A DNA stretch of 64,000 nucleotides, taken from NCBI RefSeq assembly GCF_013283795.1, contig NZ_JABSOD010000010.1:62001-126000 (forward strand), written 5' to 3'. Source of the DNA: Rheinheimera lutimaris (GTDB lineage: Bacteria; Pseudomonadota; Gammaproteobacteria; Enterobacterales; Alteromonadaceae). The notes beneath the pieces were generated by a model that saw nothing but the letters and a program-made list of their open reading frames with translations, was not told the origin of the DNA and made no database searches. This document shows positions 53,255 through 63,715 of the stretch, in pieces (the first letter of the stretch is position 1; every line of letters begins with the position of its first letter). Position numbers and translations under genes: made by a program.

Positions 53255-54169
53255 ATGATGATTAAACAACGTACCATCGGCAAAACAGTCAGCTCCATTG
53301 GAGTGGGATTGCACAAAGGCGAAAAGGTTACGCTTACTCTCCGACCTGCGCCGGACAACACGGGCATTGTGTTCCGTCGTGTTGATCTTGATCCTGTGGT
53401 CGACTTCAAAGTAACACCTGAGTTAGTGGGTGATACCGTGATGTGTACGTGTTTAATTAATGACGATGGCGTGCGCTTGTCTACTACTGAACACCTGATG
53501 GCGGCCATTGCCGGTCTGGGTATCGACAATTTAATGATTGAAGTCGATTCTGCTGAAATTCCAATCATGGACGGCAGTGCCAATCCGTTTGTATATTTAT
53601 TGCTTGAAGCCGGTGTAGCTGAGCAACGCCAGGCGAAAAAGTTTATCCGCATTAAGAATACCGTGCGGGTAGAAGATGGCGATAAATGGGCCGAGTTTAA
53701 GCCGCATCATGGTTTTAAAATCGATTTTGCCATTGAGTTTGACCATCCGGTAATTGCAGAAACCATGCAGCATATGCAACTGGATTTCTCGGCAGCCGGT
53801 TTTATTAAAGATATCAGCCGTGCGCGCACCTTCGGTTTTCTGCATGAAGTAGAGTACCTGCGGGCGAACAATCTGGCGCTGGGCGGCAGTTTTGATAATG
53901 CGGTGGTGCTGGATGAATACCGTGTGCTGAACCAGGACGGTTTACGCTACGAAGACGAATTTATTAAACACAAAATTCTGGACGCTATCGGCGATTTATA
54001 TATGGCCGGTTACAGTATTTTGGGCGAGTTTAAAGCCTTTAAAACCGGGCATGCCTTAAATAACCAACTGTTATGTGCAGTGTTGGCTAACCAGGAAAAC
54101 TGGGAATTTGTCACCTTTGAAGACAAGGCCCGTATGCCGATATCTTATCTGGCACCACAACTGGCATAA
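53255..54169 (+). CDS. lpxC: UDP-3-O-acyl-N-acetylglucosamine deacetylase LpxC
   Basis: A 304-residue zinc amidase, the committed step of lipid A synthesis. Zinc and catalytic motifs: [17 protein letters not shown] (His) and [17 protein letters not shown] (His and Asp). The C-terminus lacks an obvious long degradation tail. The 151-bp spacer after ftsZ contains two small hairpins (CGGCTTAAAGCCG; CAGCAG/CTGCTG) without T-runs and probably its own promoter. Confidence 0.97.
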   Translation: MMIKQRTIGKTVSSIGVGLHKGEKVTLTLRPAPDNTGIVFRRVDLDPVVDFKVTPELVGDTVMCTCLINDDGVRLSTTEHLMAAIAGLGIDNLMIEVDSAEIPIMDGSANPFVYLLLEAGVAEQRQAKKFIRIKNTVRVEDGDKWAEFKPHHGFKIDFAIEFDHPVIAETMQHMQLDFSAAGFIKDISRARTFGFLHEVEYLRANNLALGGSFDNAVVLDEYRVLNQDGLRYEDEFIKHKILDAIGDLYMAGYSILGEFKAFKTGHALNNQLLCAVLANQENWEFVTFEDKARMPISYLAPQLA

Positions 54170-54186
54170 ACCATACATTAGCTAAC

Positions 54187-54218
54187 AAAACCCGGCCTGT
54201 GCCGGGTTTTGTTTTTTT
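54187..54218 (+). terminator. lpxC / dcw cluster terminator
   Basis: AAAACCCGGC (54187-54196) pairs perfectly with GCCGGGTTTT (54201-54210) over a 4-nt loop CTGT. GTTTTTTT follows. On the minus strand the stem is followed by TTAGC only, so plus-strand termination is favoured. Confidence 0.92.
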
Positions 54219-54222
54219 CACA

Positions 54223-54708
54223 TCAGCCTTTTTTACGCCCGGCATTTTCTGCCAACCTCAGCAACGCCTGTTTTAATGCACCATCGCTACCCTGTGCCAC
54301 TGCGCGCAGTGTTGCTGCGGCAGTGTCAGACAGTTGATGGCTATTTTTTACTGCCACAGGCACATTCAGCTTGTTAATCTGGCCGTTCGGCGAAGCTTCG
54401 ATCTCAATACCGGCTAAATCAGGCAAGATTTTTCGGCGAAAATTGTCTAGAATGGCGTCGCGCTGCATTTTCAGCTGGGTTAACCAGGGCGCCGAGGCAC
54501 ATAAAATAACTGCCCGGCCATCGCGTATACAGCTAACCTGACAAAAGCTGAGTTGCTCCAGCTGCAATACCTCTGCCAGCACCTTATTTAATTGCTGCAC
54601 CAGGCCAACCTGTTGCTGCTGTGAGGCCAGGCTGCTGTGCGACAGCACTTTGCTGATATCCAGAGGTTTATGGGTATATCGGGCCATCGCCTTATGCACC
54701 TGCAGCAT
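54223..54708 (-). CDS. DciA-like DUF721 protein (probable DnaB helicase operator)
   Basis: A 161-residue protein with the DUF721 (DciA) fold at about 30-120: a helix with LVQQLNKVLAEVLQLEQL, then strands SFCQVSCIRDGRAVILCAS and a helix with APWLTQLKMQRDAIL. DciA loads or operates the replicative helicase DnaB in most bacteria lacking DnaC. The C-terminal third is lower-complexity. Two starts are possible: ATG 54708 (used) or ATG 54687 (MARYTHKPLDISK), neither with a good Shine-Dalgarno. Divergent from secA, where many gammaproteobacteria encode it. Confidence 0.8.
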   Translation of the reverse strand: MLQVHKAMARYTHKPLDISKVLSHSSLASQQQQVGLVQQLNKVLAEVLQLEQLSFCQVSCIRDGRAVILCASAPWLTQLKMQRDAILDNFRRKILPDLAGIEIEASPNGQINKLNVPVAVKNSHQLSDTAAATLRAVAQGSDGALKQALLRLAENAGRKKG

Positions 54709-54884
54709 TGATGTATAGGCGCAGTGTAGCAGTTTCTGTTACTGCAGAGAATGTTACACCTTGAAAGCGTTAGCATAGGGCACCATATCTGACGTAATAT
54801 GCTGAGGTTTTAATACTTTTTACCGGCCGGCTCAGCGCTGCCGGGGGCTGCACTGCAGTTTTAACTTAACATGGTATTTGGATA

Positions 54885-57602
54885 ATGTTTGGAAAACTTT
54901 TTGCCAAATTATTTGGTAGCCGCAACGACCGCTTCTTAAAAAAATTAGAAAAACAAGTACAGCAGATCAATGCGTTAGAGGCAGAGTTCGCCGCCTTATC
55001 CGATGAGCAGCTGCAACAGAAAACCGCCGAATTTAAGCAGTTGCTTGCCAATGGCAGCAGCCTGGATGACATTTTACCGCAGGCTTTTGCTACGGTACGT
55101 GAAGCCAGTAAGCGGGTATTTGATATGCGCCACTTCGATGTGCAATTGATAGGCGGCATGGTGTTGCATCAGGGAAAAATTTCCGAGATGCGCACCGGTG
55201 AAGGTAAAACCTTAACAGCCACCTTGCCGGCGTACTTAAACGCGCTTAGCGGTAACGGTGTGCATGTTATTACCGTCAACGACTACCTGGCACGACGCGA
55301 CGCGCAAACCAACGAGCCGTTGTTTGCTTTCTTAGGCATGACCGTCGGCGTTAATGTGCCCGGCATGGCACATCCGGAAAAGCAAAAGGCCTATGCTGCC
55401 GATATTACTTACGGCACTAACAACGAGTTTGGCTTTGACTATCTGCGTGACAATATGGCGTTCTCACCGCAGGACCGCGTACAACGCGATCAGGCTTTTG
55501 CCATTATCGATGAAGTTGACTCAATTCTGATAGATGAAGCCCGTACGCCGCTTATTATCTCCGGCCCGGCCGAAGACAGCTCAGAGCTGTACAAGCAAAT
55601 TAATCTGTTGGTACCGCATTTGGTAAAACAGGAAAAAGAAGACGAAGAGGGCGCGCACGGCGATGGCCACTTTACTGTGGATGAAAAAGCCCGTCAGGTA
55701 TATTTAACCGAGCAGGGCCAGATCAAAGTTGAAGATATGCTGCGCGAGCACGGCATGATAGGCGAGCACGACACCTTGTTTTCTGCTGCTAATATTACGC
55801 TGCTGCACCATGTTTACGCGGCCTTACGCGCACACCAGCTGTTTAAACGCGACGTGGATTATGTGGTAAAAGACGGTGAAATTATCATTGTTGATGAACA
55901 CACCGGCCGCACCATGGAAGGCCGGCGCTGGTCTGAAGGCTTGCACCAGGCGGTAGAAGCCAAAGAAGGTGTGCGTATTCAGAATGAAAACCAGACGCTG
56001 GCGTCTATCACCTTCCAGAATTACTTCCGTCTGTACGACAAATTGTCAGGTATGACAGGTACGGCCGATACTGAAGCCTTTGAATTCCAGCAAATTTACG
56101 GCCTGGAAACTATCGTGGTGCCGACTAACCGGCCTATGGTACGGGCAGATATGGCCGACCTGGTATATTTAAATGCCGAAGATAAGTATCAGGCCATTAT
56201 CGACGATATCGTTAAAACCCGTGATGCCGGCCGGCCGGTGTTGGTGGGTACTGCTTCTATTGAAAGCTCGGAGTATCTATCCGGCCTGTTAAACAAAGCC
56301 AAAATTAAGCACCAGGTGTTAAATGCCAAGTTTCACGCCAATGAGGCGCAAATTATCGCTCAGGCAGGTCAAAGCAGCACGGTAACCATCGCCACTAATA
56401 TGGCCGGTCGTGGTACTGATATTGTGCTGGGCGGCAGCTTGCAGGCCGAACTGGCTGCGCTGGGCGCTGAGGCAACAGCAGAGCAAATTGCTAAAGCAAA
56501 AGCCGATTGGCAAGTACGGCACGATGCTGTTATTGCCGCCGGCGGTTTGCATATTATCGGTACCGAGCGGCACGAGTCGCGCCGTATCGATAACCAGCTA
56601 CGCGGTCGTTCCGGCCGTCAGGGCGACCCTGGTTCAAGCCGTTTCTATTTGTCACTGGACGATGCGTTGATGCGTATCTTCGCTTCAGATCGTATGGCCG
56701 CCATGATGCGTCGCCTTGGTATGGAAAAAGGTGAAGCGATAGAACACCCCTGGGTTAGTCGCGCTATTGAGAATGCCCAGCGTAAAGTAGAAGCACGTAA
56801 CTTCGATATTCGTAAGCAATTGCTTGAGTTTGATGATGTTGCGAATGACCAGCGTAAAGTGGTGTACGAGCAGCGCAACGACCTGCTGGATGCGACCGAT
56901 ATCAGTGAGACCATCGCGGCTATCCGTACTGACGTTATCGACGATGTGATCAGCCAGTACATCCCGCCGCAGTCATTGGATGAAATGTGGGATGTGCCCG
57001 GGTTAGAACAGCGCTTAAAAGCCGACTTTAATCTTGAACTGGCTATTTCGCAGTGGCTGGCCGACGACAAAAAACTGTTTGAAGAGAAATTGCGCGAGCG
57101 TATTCAGCAAGAAGTAGAACATGCTTACGCTAATAAGGAACAAATGGTTGGCCCGCAGGTGCTGCGTCAGTTTGAAAAAGCCATTATGTTACAAAGTCTG
57201 GACACGCACTGGAAAGAGCACCTGGCAGCGATGGATCACCTGCGTCAGGGTATTAACCTGCGCGGTTATGCCCAGAAAAACCCGAAGCAGGAATATAAAC
57301 GCGAAGCCTTTGAGTTGTTCTCCACCATGCTGGAGGCTCTCAAAGCAGATGTGGTCGGTATATTAAGCCGGGTACAGGTGCGCGCAGCAGAAGATGTTGA
57401 AGCGGTAGAGCAGCAGCGCCGTAAGGCTGATGCGGTACCGCACGATTATCAGCATGCTGAAGCGGAGCACGTGGGGGGCGATGTGCCGGCCGATGCACCG
57501 CGTGGTCCGGTATTTCGCGAGCAGGATAAAATAGGCCGTAATGATGCCTGCCCTTGTGGCTCCGGCAAAAAGTACAAGCAGTGCCACGGTAAACTGGTTT
57601 AA
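54885..57602 (+). CDS. secA: Protein translocase ATPase SecA
   Basis: A 905-residue motor for Sec export. Walker [16 protein letters not shown], Walker [18 protein letters not shown], helicase motif [30 protein letters not shown], and a C-terminal zinc site [14 protein letters not shown] that binds SecB and lipids. No secM-like regulator ORF is visible in the 176-bp spacer upstream, unlike E. coli. Confidence 0.98.
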   Translation: MFGKLFAKLFGSRNDRFLKKLEKQVQQINALEAEFAALSDEQLQQKTAEFKQLLANGSSLDDILPQAFATVREASKRVFDMRHFDVQLIGGMVLHQGKISEMRTGEGKTLTATLPAYLNALSGNGVHVITVNDYLARRDAQTNEPLFAFLGMTVGVNVPGMAHPEKQKAYAADITYGTNNEFGFDYLRDNMAFSPQDRVQRDQAFAIIDEVDSILIDEARTPLIISGPAEDSSELYKQINLLVPHLVKQEKEDEEGAHGDGHFTVDEKARQVYLTEQGQIKVEDMLREHGMIGEHDTLFSAANITLLHHVYAALRAHQLFKRDVDYVVKDGEIIIVDEHTGRTMEGRRWSEGLHQAVEAKEGVRIQNENQTLASITFQNYFRLYDKLSGMTGTADTEAFEFQQIYGLETIVVPTNRPMVRADMADLVYLNAEDKYQAIIDDIVKTRDAGRPVLVGTASIESSEYLSGLLNKAKIKHQVLNAKFHANEAQIIAQAGQSSTVTIATNMAGRGTDIVLGGSLQAELAALGAEATAEQIAKAKADWQVRHDAVIAAGGLHIIGTERHESRRIDNQLRGRSGRQGDPGSSRFYLSLDDALMRIFASDRMAAMMRRLGMEKGEAIEHPWVSRAIENAQRKVEARNFDIRKQLLEFDDVANDQRKVVYEQRNDLLDATDISETIAAIRTDVIDDVISQYIPPQSLDEMWDVPGLEQRLKADFNLELAISQWLADDKKLFEEKLRERIQQEVEHAYANKEQMVGPQVLRQFEKAIMLQSLDTHWKEHLAAMDHLRQGINLRGYAQKNPKQEYKREAFELFSTMLEALKADVVGILSRVQVRAAEDVEAVEQQRRKADAVPHDYQHAEAEHVGGDVPADAPRGPVFREQDKIGRNDACPCGSGKKYKQCHGKLV

Positions 57603-57619
57603 GCACTGCTACAGCTAAA

Positions 57620-57653
57620 GACAAAGTCAGCTCAGGCTGGCTTTGTCGTTTTT
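57620..57653 (+). terminator. secA terminator
   Basis: GACAAAGTCAGC (57620-57631) pairs with GCTGGCTTTGTC (57636-57647), 12 bp with one G-T pair and a TCAG loop. GTTTTT follows. It ends 9 bp before the mutT start, so mutT may depend on read-through. Confidence 0.8.
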
Positions 57654-57662
57654 GGAGGTAAA

Positions 57663-58067
57663 ATGCAGCACAAGGTTATTCATGTTGCCGTCGGCGTTAT
57701 AATGCAACAGCAGCGCATTTTACTGGCGCTGCGAAGCAGTAAGCAGCATCAGGGCGGTAAATGGGAGTTTCCCGGTGGTAAAGTAGAGGCCGGCGAAACG
57801 GTGGCGCAGGCGCTTAGCCGTGAGCTGCAGGAAGAGGTGGCCATTAATGTGACACAAAGCAGCGCTTTTATGCAGCTGGAATACGCTTATCCGGAAAAAA
57901 CTGTGTTACTCGACATCTGGCTGGTAACCGCCTTTGACGGCGAGCCGCATGGCCGTGAAGGCCAGCCTCTGCGCTGGGTAGATATTGCAGAGCTTGGCAA
58001 CATCGAGTTCCCTGATGCCAACCAGCCGATAGTTGAGCGTATTCAGCAGCAGTTTGCTACATCGTAG
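57663..58067 (+). CDS. mutT: 8-oxo-dGTP diphosphatase MutT
   Basis: A 134-residue Nudix hydrolase that removes mutagenic 8-oxo-dGTP. The Nudix box GGKVEAGETVAQALSRELQE (about 38-57) continues into EVAI. The N-terminal VAVGVIMQQQRILLALRS and WEFPGGK are typical of MutT. Very strong Shine-Dalgarno GGAGGTAAA before ATG. Confidence 0.93.
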   Translation: MQHKVIHVAVGVIMQQQRILLALRSSKQHQGGKWEFPGGKVEAGETVAQALSRELQEEVAINVTQSSAFMQLEYAYPEKTVLLDIWLVTAFDGEPHGREGQPLRWVDIAELGNIEFPDANQPIVERIQQQFATS

Positions 58068-58087
58068 TAGTACTGCTGTCAGGTAGG

Positions 58088-58315
58088 TTAATGCTTAAAA
58101 AAGTCATTGTCCTGTGCGATAAACTCCTGCTCCAGTTCGGCTAAATATTCTTCTGACAGGGCGGCGTCTATCGGTGTTTTGTCCGGTATGCGGTGGTTTT
58201 CGGCGGCCCAGTCGCCTAAGTCGATCAGTTTGCAGCGCTCTGAGCAAAATGGCCTGAAGGGGGATGCAGCCGACCAGACTACTGCTTTATCGCAAGTGGG
58301 GCATTTGACGTTCAT
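58088..58315 (-). CDS. yacG: DNA gyrase inhibitor YacG
   Basis: A 75-residue zinc protein with four cysteines in CPTCDKAV and [12 protein letters not shown] (CxxC...CxxxC). The C-terminal tail is acidic. In E. coli YacG binds GyrB and blocks gyrase. The ATG at 58315 (GGAGATTAAAT) is preferred over a start five codons earlier (58330). Part of the pilBCD-coaE-zapD-yacG group. Confidence 0.93.
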   Translation of the reverse strand: MNVKCPTCDKAVVWSAASPFRPFCSERCKLIDLGDWAAENHRIPDKTPIDAALSEEYLAELEQEFIAQDNDFFKH

Positions 58316-58437
58316 ATTTAATCTCCGCATTGATCAGCTGCTTTTGTCAGCCATCTTTATCAGCTGACAAAGTGCCGAACGGGCACTGGCTGGTGTTTTG
58401 CCGCGTAGTTTAACCAGCGCGGCGTAAATTACCAGCA

Positions 58438-59184
58438 CTAACAGCAGGCCAGTTTAAAGCCGACGTCTTCTGCGCTGTTGCTACGGCCGCTGTCATCGCT
58501 GAGCTGCATAAAGCGAATGGCATAGCGGTATTTGTTGCCACTTACGGTGGGGTAAACGCCGGCTTCCAATGGGTAGCGAATGCGCAATAACTCATGTTGC
58601 TCTGTGTTACTTTGATAAAAGCCGTTCTGCGCGACTAACTCAGTAAACTGGCCTTTTTCGCGACTGAACCCCAGCACAAAACTTAATGCTTGCTGTAACA
58701 GGTTAAGCTCTGCACACCAGCTGGTCGCCATCAGTTGGCGCTCCTGCAGCGGCAGGTTAAACCAATAATGCAGCTGCGGCACATCAAAAAAGCAGGTGCC
58801 GCCCGGGATAGAAAAGCGTTGCCGTAGTGGTGCCAGAAACTTGTCTTCTTTTAAGTTGCCGACAAATTTGCCGCTGCGCAGCAAATCGCTTTGCAGTTTT
58901 ACTGCCTGCTGTAATACCGGTTTTAGTTTGTCGTCGGATACCGAGGGGTGTTTGGCCCAGGCCACCAGGGCCGTTTCGCAGCGTTCGGTATCTTTAATCA
59001 GATCGGGCCGCACGTCGTTGCGGTCTAATACTTCGATTAAATCAAACAGGCCGTTAAAGAACGCCTGTTGTTGCCATTGGTTAGCTAAAGTGTTCAGTTG
59101 CAGCAGTTGCTCCAGCAAGTGCTCCAGTCGCAGGTAAGTACGTAGTTTTTCGTTGAGCGGATGTTCGTAAGTAAGTTCTGTCAT
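58438..59184 (-). CDS. zapD: Cell division protein ZapD (YacF)
   Basis: A 248-residue protein beginning TELTYEHPLNEKLRTYLRLE, which is the ZapD N-terminus. An all-helical domain (about 10-110) is followed by a beta domain with QLHYWFNLPLQERQ. ZapD bundles FtsZ filaments by binding the FtsZ C-terminal peptide (encoded at 53080-53100). It follows coaE by about 40 bp on the minus strand and is separated from yacG by 122 bp. Confidence 0.92.
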   Translation of the reverse strand: MTELTYEHPLNEKLRTYLRLEHLLEQLLQLNTLANQWQQQAFFNGLFDLIEVLDRNDVRPDLIKDTERCETALVAWAKHPSVSDDKLKPVLQQAVKLQSDLLRSGKFVGNLKEDKFLAPLRQRFSIPGGTCFFDVPQLHYWFNLPLQERQLMATSWCAELNLLQQALSFVLGFSREKGQFTELVAQNGFYQSNTEQHELLRIRYPLEAGVYPTVSGNKYRYAIRFMQLSDDSGRSNSAEDVGFKLACC

Positions 59185-59224
59185 TGCGTTGCGGTATCAC
59201 ACCCTGTTGCAACAGCTTACCGGC

Positions 59225-59830
59225 TTAGTGCGCGCTGGCCAGCTGCAAATAACGTTGATGCAGGGCGCCAATTTGCGGCGTTAAATCAGCAATGCTGCTG
59301 TCGTTGGTAATAATGTCATCGGCCAGTTTCAGCCGTTCGTCGCGGCTTATTTGGGCCGCCATAATAGCTTTTATCTGTGCTTCACCGGCATTGTCGCGCG
59401 CTGCCGCGCGGCTTAATTGCAGGCTTTCGGGTAAGTCTATCACCAATACCCGCTGCACATATTGCTGCAGCTTGTTCTCCAGCAGTAACGGTGCCACCAG
59501 CAATGCATAGGGTGATGTTAGTGCCGCCAGCTGTTGCAGTAACTGTTGCCGTATGGCCGGATGCAGTAACTGCTCCAGCCAGCGTTTATCTGCGCTGTTA
59601 CTGAATATGCGTTGGCGCAACGCCGCACGGTTAAGCTCACCATTGACTTGCAAAATGTTGTCACCAAAATAACGCTGAATGGCATTCAGGCACACAGAGC
59701 CCGGCATAACCACTTCACGGGCAACGATGTCAGCGTCAACATACTGTACGCCCAATTCAGCAAACATGGCGGTTACGGTGCTTTTACCGCAGCCTATGCC
59801 GCCGGTAAGGCCAACAATATAATCCGACAC
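59225..59830 (-). CDS. coaE: Dephospho-CoA kinase CoaE
   Basis: A 201-residue P-loop kinase for the last step of coenzyme A synthesis. P-loop GLTGGIGCGKSTVTAMF (8-24), DADIVAREVV and VAPLLLENKLQ are visible. GTG start at 59830, 3 bp after the prepilin peptidase stop. Confidence 0.95.
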   Translation of the reverse strand: MSDYIVGLTGGIGCGKSTVTAMFAELGVQYVDADIVAREVVMPGSVCLNAIQRYFGDNILQVNGELNRAALRQRIFSNSADKRWLEQLLHPAIRQQLLQQLAALTSPYALLVAPLLLENKLQQYVQRVLVIDLPESLQLSRAAARDNAGEAQIKAIMAAQISRDERLKLADDIITNDSSIADLTPQIGALHQRYLQLASAH

Positions 59831-59833
59831 TAC

Positions 59834-60712
59834 TTACAAACCGAGGTAACGCAAGTAGCTGTTGGTCAATTGCTCACCCCATAGTAAGGCTATCCACCCG
59901 GCTGCTGCGATATAAGGCCCGAACGGGATCGGTGTCGCCTTGCTTTTACCCTGTACTGTTATAAGTATTACGCCAACTACAGCACCCACTGCAGAAGATA
60001 ACAGAATAATTAACGGCAACTGCTGCCAGCCGAGTAAAGCGCCAAACACTGCCAGCAATTTAAAATCGCCGTAGCCCATGCCCTCTTTGCCGGTAAGCAG
60101 CTTAAACAGCCAGTATACGCTCCATAAGCTCAGATAACCGGCAGCGGCACCGACGATAGCCTGCGCCGGATTAACAAAGGCTGAATCACTCAGGCTGAAT
60201 AACAACGCTAACCACAACAAGGGCAGGGTAAGCTGGTCCGGCAGCAGCATCTTATCCAAATCAATAAAGGTCAGTGCTATTAAGCCCCAAGTTACAAAAA
60301 TCAGCACGGCAGCCGGCCAGCCAAAGCCGAGTTTTGCCGCTACTACGGCAGACAGTACGGCGGTTAAAGCTTCAACCAGTGGGTAGCGTGGGCTAATCGG
60401 CGCGCTGCAGCTGCGGCACTTGCCTTTTAACAGCAGCCAGCTTAGCAACGGCACATTATCACGCGCCAAAACCGGCGCATTACAGGCCGGACATGCCGAG
60501 CGTGGCACCGCCAGGTTAAATTTAGCCGGTGTGGCCGCCAGGCTGTCAGGCTGAAAATAGGCCTGATATTCCTGCTGCCACTCGTTCTCCATCATCTTAG
60601 GTAAGCGATAAATTAATACATTTAAAAAGCTGCCGATAACTAAACTCAGTAAGCCGGCACTAATCACAAACAGTGCCGGGTACTGGCTGAAAATAAACGA
60701 AAGTTCCTGCAC
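59834..60712 (-). CDS. pilD: Prepilin peptidase / N-methyltransferase PilD
   Basis: A 292-residue polytopic aspartic protease (about eight helices). The N-terminal cytoplasmic loop has four cysteines (CPACNAPVLARDN ... CRSC) for zinc. The active aspartates lie in FIDLDKMLLPDQ and MGYGDFKLL. It trims and methylates type IV pilins and type II pseudopilins. GTG start with AGGA 7 nt upstream; 4 bp after pilC. Confidence 0.95.
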   Translation of the reverse strand: MQELSFIFSQYPALFVISAGLLSLVIGSFLNVLIYRLPKMMENEWQQEYQAYFQPDSLAATPAKFNLAVPRSACPACNAPVLARDNVPLLSWLLLKGKCRSCSAPISPRYPLVEALTAVLSAVVAAKLGFGWPAAVLIFVTWGLIALTFIDLDKMLLPDQLTLPLLWLALLFSLSDSAFVNPAQAIVGAAAGYLSLWSVYWLFKLLTGKEGMGYGDFKLLAVFGALLGWQQLPLIILLSSAVGAVVGVILITVQGKSKATPIPFGPYIAAAGWIALLWGEQLTNSYLRYLGL

Positions 60713-60716
60713 CGAA

Positions 60717-61949
60717 TTATCCTACTACTGAGCCTAAAGCAAAAATTGGCAGATACATTGCAATTATTAAACCACCGATAATAACGCCTAATACAGCCAT
60801 AATAATTGGCTCCAACAAGGCGGTAAGACCGTCTACAGCATCGTCTACTTCTTGCTCATAAATACTGGCAACTTTAGATAACATGCTATCCAGCGAGCCA
60901 GACTCTTCGCCGATAGCTACCATCTGCACTACCATTTCGGGGAAGCGATCTGTTTGCTTCATCGCCAGATACATTTGGTTACCCGAGGACACTTCTTCCC
61001 GAACTTCCAAAATAGCGTTACGGTAAATTTCGTTGCCCGAAGCGCCGGCTGCAGATTCTAATGCTTCAATCAACGGCACGCCTGCAGCAAAAGTAGTAGA
61101 CAAAGTGCGGGCGTAGCGCGCTACTGCAGCTTTGTTCATGATCATGCCCATGACCGGCAGTTTTAGCAGCAAGGCGTCTGCCTTGGTACGAAAAGCGAGG
61201 CTGCCGGCATACATGCGTTTGAACAGGAAAATGGCAGCAATTATCACACCCAACACCAACCACCAATAGGCCTGCATTAAGTCTGAAATGTGCATAACAA
61301 ACTGGGTAAAAGCCGGTAACTCTGCGCCGAACCCTTTAAAAATATCAGCAAACTGAGGTACAACAAAAATCAGCAGGATCGACGTCACAATAGCTGCTAC
61401 TACCATAACCGCCACAGGATAAAACATGGCTTTTTTAATTTTTGATTTTAGTGCTTCTGCTTTTTCGCGGTAAGTAGCCAAGCGGTCAAATACCTGGTCC
61501 AGCGAACCGGACGATTCACCGGATTTAACCAAGTCGCAGTACAGCTCGTCAAAATACTTCGGGTACTCGCGCAGTACATCTGACAGGGGTAAACCGGCCT
61601 GAATTTTCACCGAAATTTTCTGCATTAATGTGCGCAGGCTTTTGTTTTCTGAGCCATTGGCAATTAAGTCTATCGATTGTACCAGCGGTACGCCTGCCGT
61701 CAGCATAGTGGCAATTTGCCGCGTAACCACGGCTAAATCGCCGGGGGTTATTTTCTTGCCATCGCCAAACAATGATTTGGGCTTGCGTTTAACCCCGGAC
61801 GGCGTAATACCTTGTTGGCGTAATAAAGCCTTTATTTCGGCGATACTGGTGCCTTTTAATTCGCCGTCTACTTTTTTACCACGGCGATTTACGCCCTTGT
61901 ATAAATATACTTCCAGCTCTTTTATTTTAAATTGTTGTGCCTGAGCCAT
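60717..61949 (-). CDS. pilC: Type IV pilus inner-membrane platform protein PilC
   Basis: A 410-residue GspF-family protein: an N-terminal cytoplasmic region with RQLATML-like helices (RQIATMLTAGVPLVQSID), two duplicated domains with three transmembrane helices in all (around 180-205, 230-250, 385-405), and GEESGSLD repeated (KSGESSGSLDQVFD, IGEESGSLDSML). PilC is the platform driven by PilB. ATG with AGGAAACC upstream. Confidence 0.95.
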   Translation of the reverse strand: MAQAQQFKIKELEVYLYKGVNRRGKKVDGELKGTSIAEIKALLRQQGITPSGVKRKPKSLFGDGKKITPGDLAVVTRQIATMLTAGVPLVQSIDLIANGSENKSLRTLMQKISVKIQAGLPLSDVLREYPKYFDELYCDLVKSGESSGSLDQVFDRLATYREKAEALKSKIKKAMFYPVAVMVVAAIVTSILLIFVVPQFADIFKGFGAELPAFTQFVMHISDLMQAYWWLVLGVIIAAIFLFKRMYAGSLAFRTKADALLLKLPVMGMIMNKAAVARYARTLSTTFAAGVPLIEALESAAGASGNEIYRNAILEVREEVSSGNQMYLAMKQTDRFPEMVVQMVAIGEESGSLDSMLSKVASIYEQEVDDAVDGLTALLEPIIMAVLGVIIGGLIIAMYLPIFALGSVVG

Positions 61950-62014
61950 AATGGTTTCCTGTTACAGCGCCGTGGCGCTAATGGTCAAATTCTGTTGTCA
62001 CTTGTCACTTGTCA

Positions 62015-63715
62015 CTAGCCTTTAGTAACCCGGTTTACTTCGGCCAAACTGGTTAAACCGGCCGCGGCTTTAATTAAGCCGGACTGACGCAGGTTATTTA
62101 CCCCTTCCTTTTGCGCCTGGGTAGCAATATCCAGTGAGTTGCCGCCCTGCATAATAATTTCCGCCATAATACCGCTTACCGGCATCACTTCGTAAATACC
62201 TACACGGCCTTTGTAACCGTTGGTGCAGTGGTCACAACCCACCGGCTTAAATACTTTGATGTTCGGCAATTGCTCAGCAGTAAAGCCTTGTTTTAACAGT
62301 TCTACTTCCGGCAGATGTTCCTGATGCTTGCAATGACTGCATAAACGTCGTGCCAGCCGCTGGGCAATAATTAATGATACTGAACTTGCCACGTTATACG
62401 ACGGCACGCCCATATTTAATAGCCGTGTTAAGGTTTCCGGCGCAGAGTTAGTGTGCAGGGTAGACATAACCAAGTGGCCGGTTTGTGCGGCTTTTATGGC
62501 AATTTCAGCGGTTTCAAGGTCACGTATTTCGCCAACCATCACTACGTCAGGATCCTGGCGTAAGAACGATTTTAACGCCGAGGCAAAGGTTAAACCGGCG
62601 CGCGGGTTAACCTGTACCTGGTTAATGCCAGCCAGGTTTATTTCTACCGGGTCTTCGGCAGTAGAGATATTGGTTTCAGTGGTGTTTAAAATCGCCAAAC
62701 CGGTATACAGCGATACTGTTTTACCCGAGCCGGTAGGGCCGGTTACTAAAATCATGCCTTGTGGCTGCGCTAACGCTTCCAAATACAGCTGTTTCTGATG
62801 TTCTTCATAACCCAGCACATCAATGCCCAGCATGGCGCTGTCTGAGTCGAGAATACGCATTACAATTTTTTCGCCCCACAAGGTAGGCAGGGTGCTAACA
62901 CGAAAATCGATAGATTTTTTTGCTGATAATTTCAGCTTAATGCGACCATCCTGCGGTACACGCTTTTCGGCGATATCCAGCCGCGACATTACCTTTAACC
63001 GCGCGGATAACCGCGTAGAGAGTGCCACCGGTGGGCTGGCGACCTCGTGCAAAATACCATCGATACGAAAGCGGATGCGGTAGGTTTTCTCATACGGCTC
63101 AAAGTGTAAATCTGACGCGCCCTTACGGATAGCGTCCAGCAGCATTTTATTAATAAAGGCAATAATCGGCTGATCTTCTTTATCAACCTGGACGCCGGCA
63201 CCACCTTCTTCGTCGTCGTCCTGGGTTATGCCCATTGAGCCTAAATCCCAGTCGCTGTTGTCGAAATCGCCGCCCATACTGTTATCAAACAGCTTATCAA
63301 TCAGCTTATGTAGCTTATCATATTCTACTACTACCACTTCGGCGTTTAAGCCGGTGTTAAATTCAAAGTCTTCGATGGTTTGAATATTGGTAGGGTCTAC
63401 TACGGCCAGGTACATATTACGGCCGCGCTTTCCCAGCGGCAGCATATCGGTTTTACGGATCAGCTTTTCGTTGCGCAAATCTTCCGGAATGCTTTCAACG
63501 TCGTAGTGCTCCAAGTCCATGCTAATAGCATGGCTGATTGCCGCAGCAGCCAGTGCCAGGTTGGGTGCAGTAATCAGCTTTTCAGCAATTAATAATTCCG
63601 GTAGGTTTTTGTACTGACTGCCTTTATCGGCAATAGCCTTAGCAGCAAGATCGCCATTTAGCAGGCCCTGCTGCACTAAACGTTTAAAAAGCGTTGAGGT
63701 TGTACTAACTGCCAT
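62015..63715 (-). CDS. pilB: Type IV pilus assembly ATPase PilB
   Basis: A 566-residue GspE-family hexameric ATPase. It has an MshEN-like N-terminal domain (about 15-145), Walker A VTGPTGSGKTVSLYTGL, an Asp box with TAEDPVEINLAGINQVQ, Walker B DPDVVMVGEIRDLETAE, a His box and the tetracysteine zinc motif (LCSHCKHQ ... VGCDHC). MshEN domains can bind c-di-GMP, which may link pili to the c-di-GMP genes in this window. The Shine-Dalgarno is weak. Confidence 0.95.
   Translation of the reverse strand: MAVSTTSTLFKRLVQQGLLNGDLAAKAIADKGSQYKNLPELLIAEKLITAPNLALAAAAISHAISMDLEHYDVESIPEDLRNEKLIRKTDMLPLGKRGRNMYLAVVDPTNIQTIEDFEFNTGLNAEVVVVEYDKLHKLIDKLFDNSMGGDFDNSDWDLGSMGITQDDDEEGGAGVQVDKEDQPIIAFINKMLLDAIRKGASDLHFEPYEKTYRIRFRIDGILHEVASPPVALSTRLSARLKVMSRLDIAEKRVPQDGRIKLKLSAKKSIDFRVSTLPTLWGEKIVMRILDSDSAMLGIDVLGYEEHQKQLYLEALAQPQGMILVTGPTGSGKTVSLYTGLAILNTTETNISTAEDPVEINLAGINQVQVNPRAGLTFASALKSFLRQDPDVVMVGEIRDLETAEIAIKAAQTGHLVMSTLHTNSAPETLTRLLNMGVPSYNVASSVSLIIAQRLARRLCSHCKHQEHLPEVELLKQGFTAEQLPNIKVFKPVGCDHCTNGYKGRVGIYEVMPVSGIMAEIIMQGGNSLDIATQAQKEGVNNLRQSGLIKAAAGLTSLAEVNRVTKG

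Noticed and set aside
54709-54884. Search for a SecM-like arrest peptide upstream of secA
   Set aside because: No ORF with an export signal and an arrest-like motif is seen in this 176-bp spacer.
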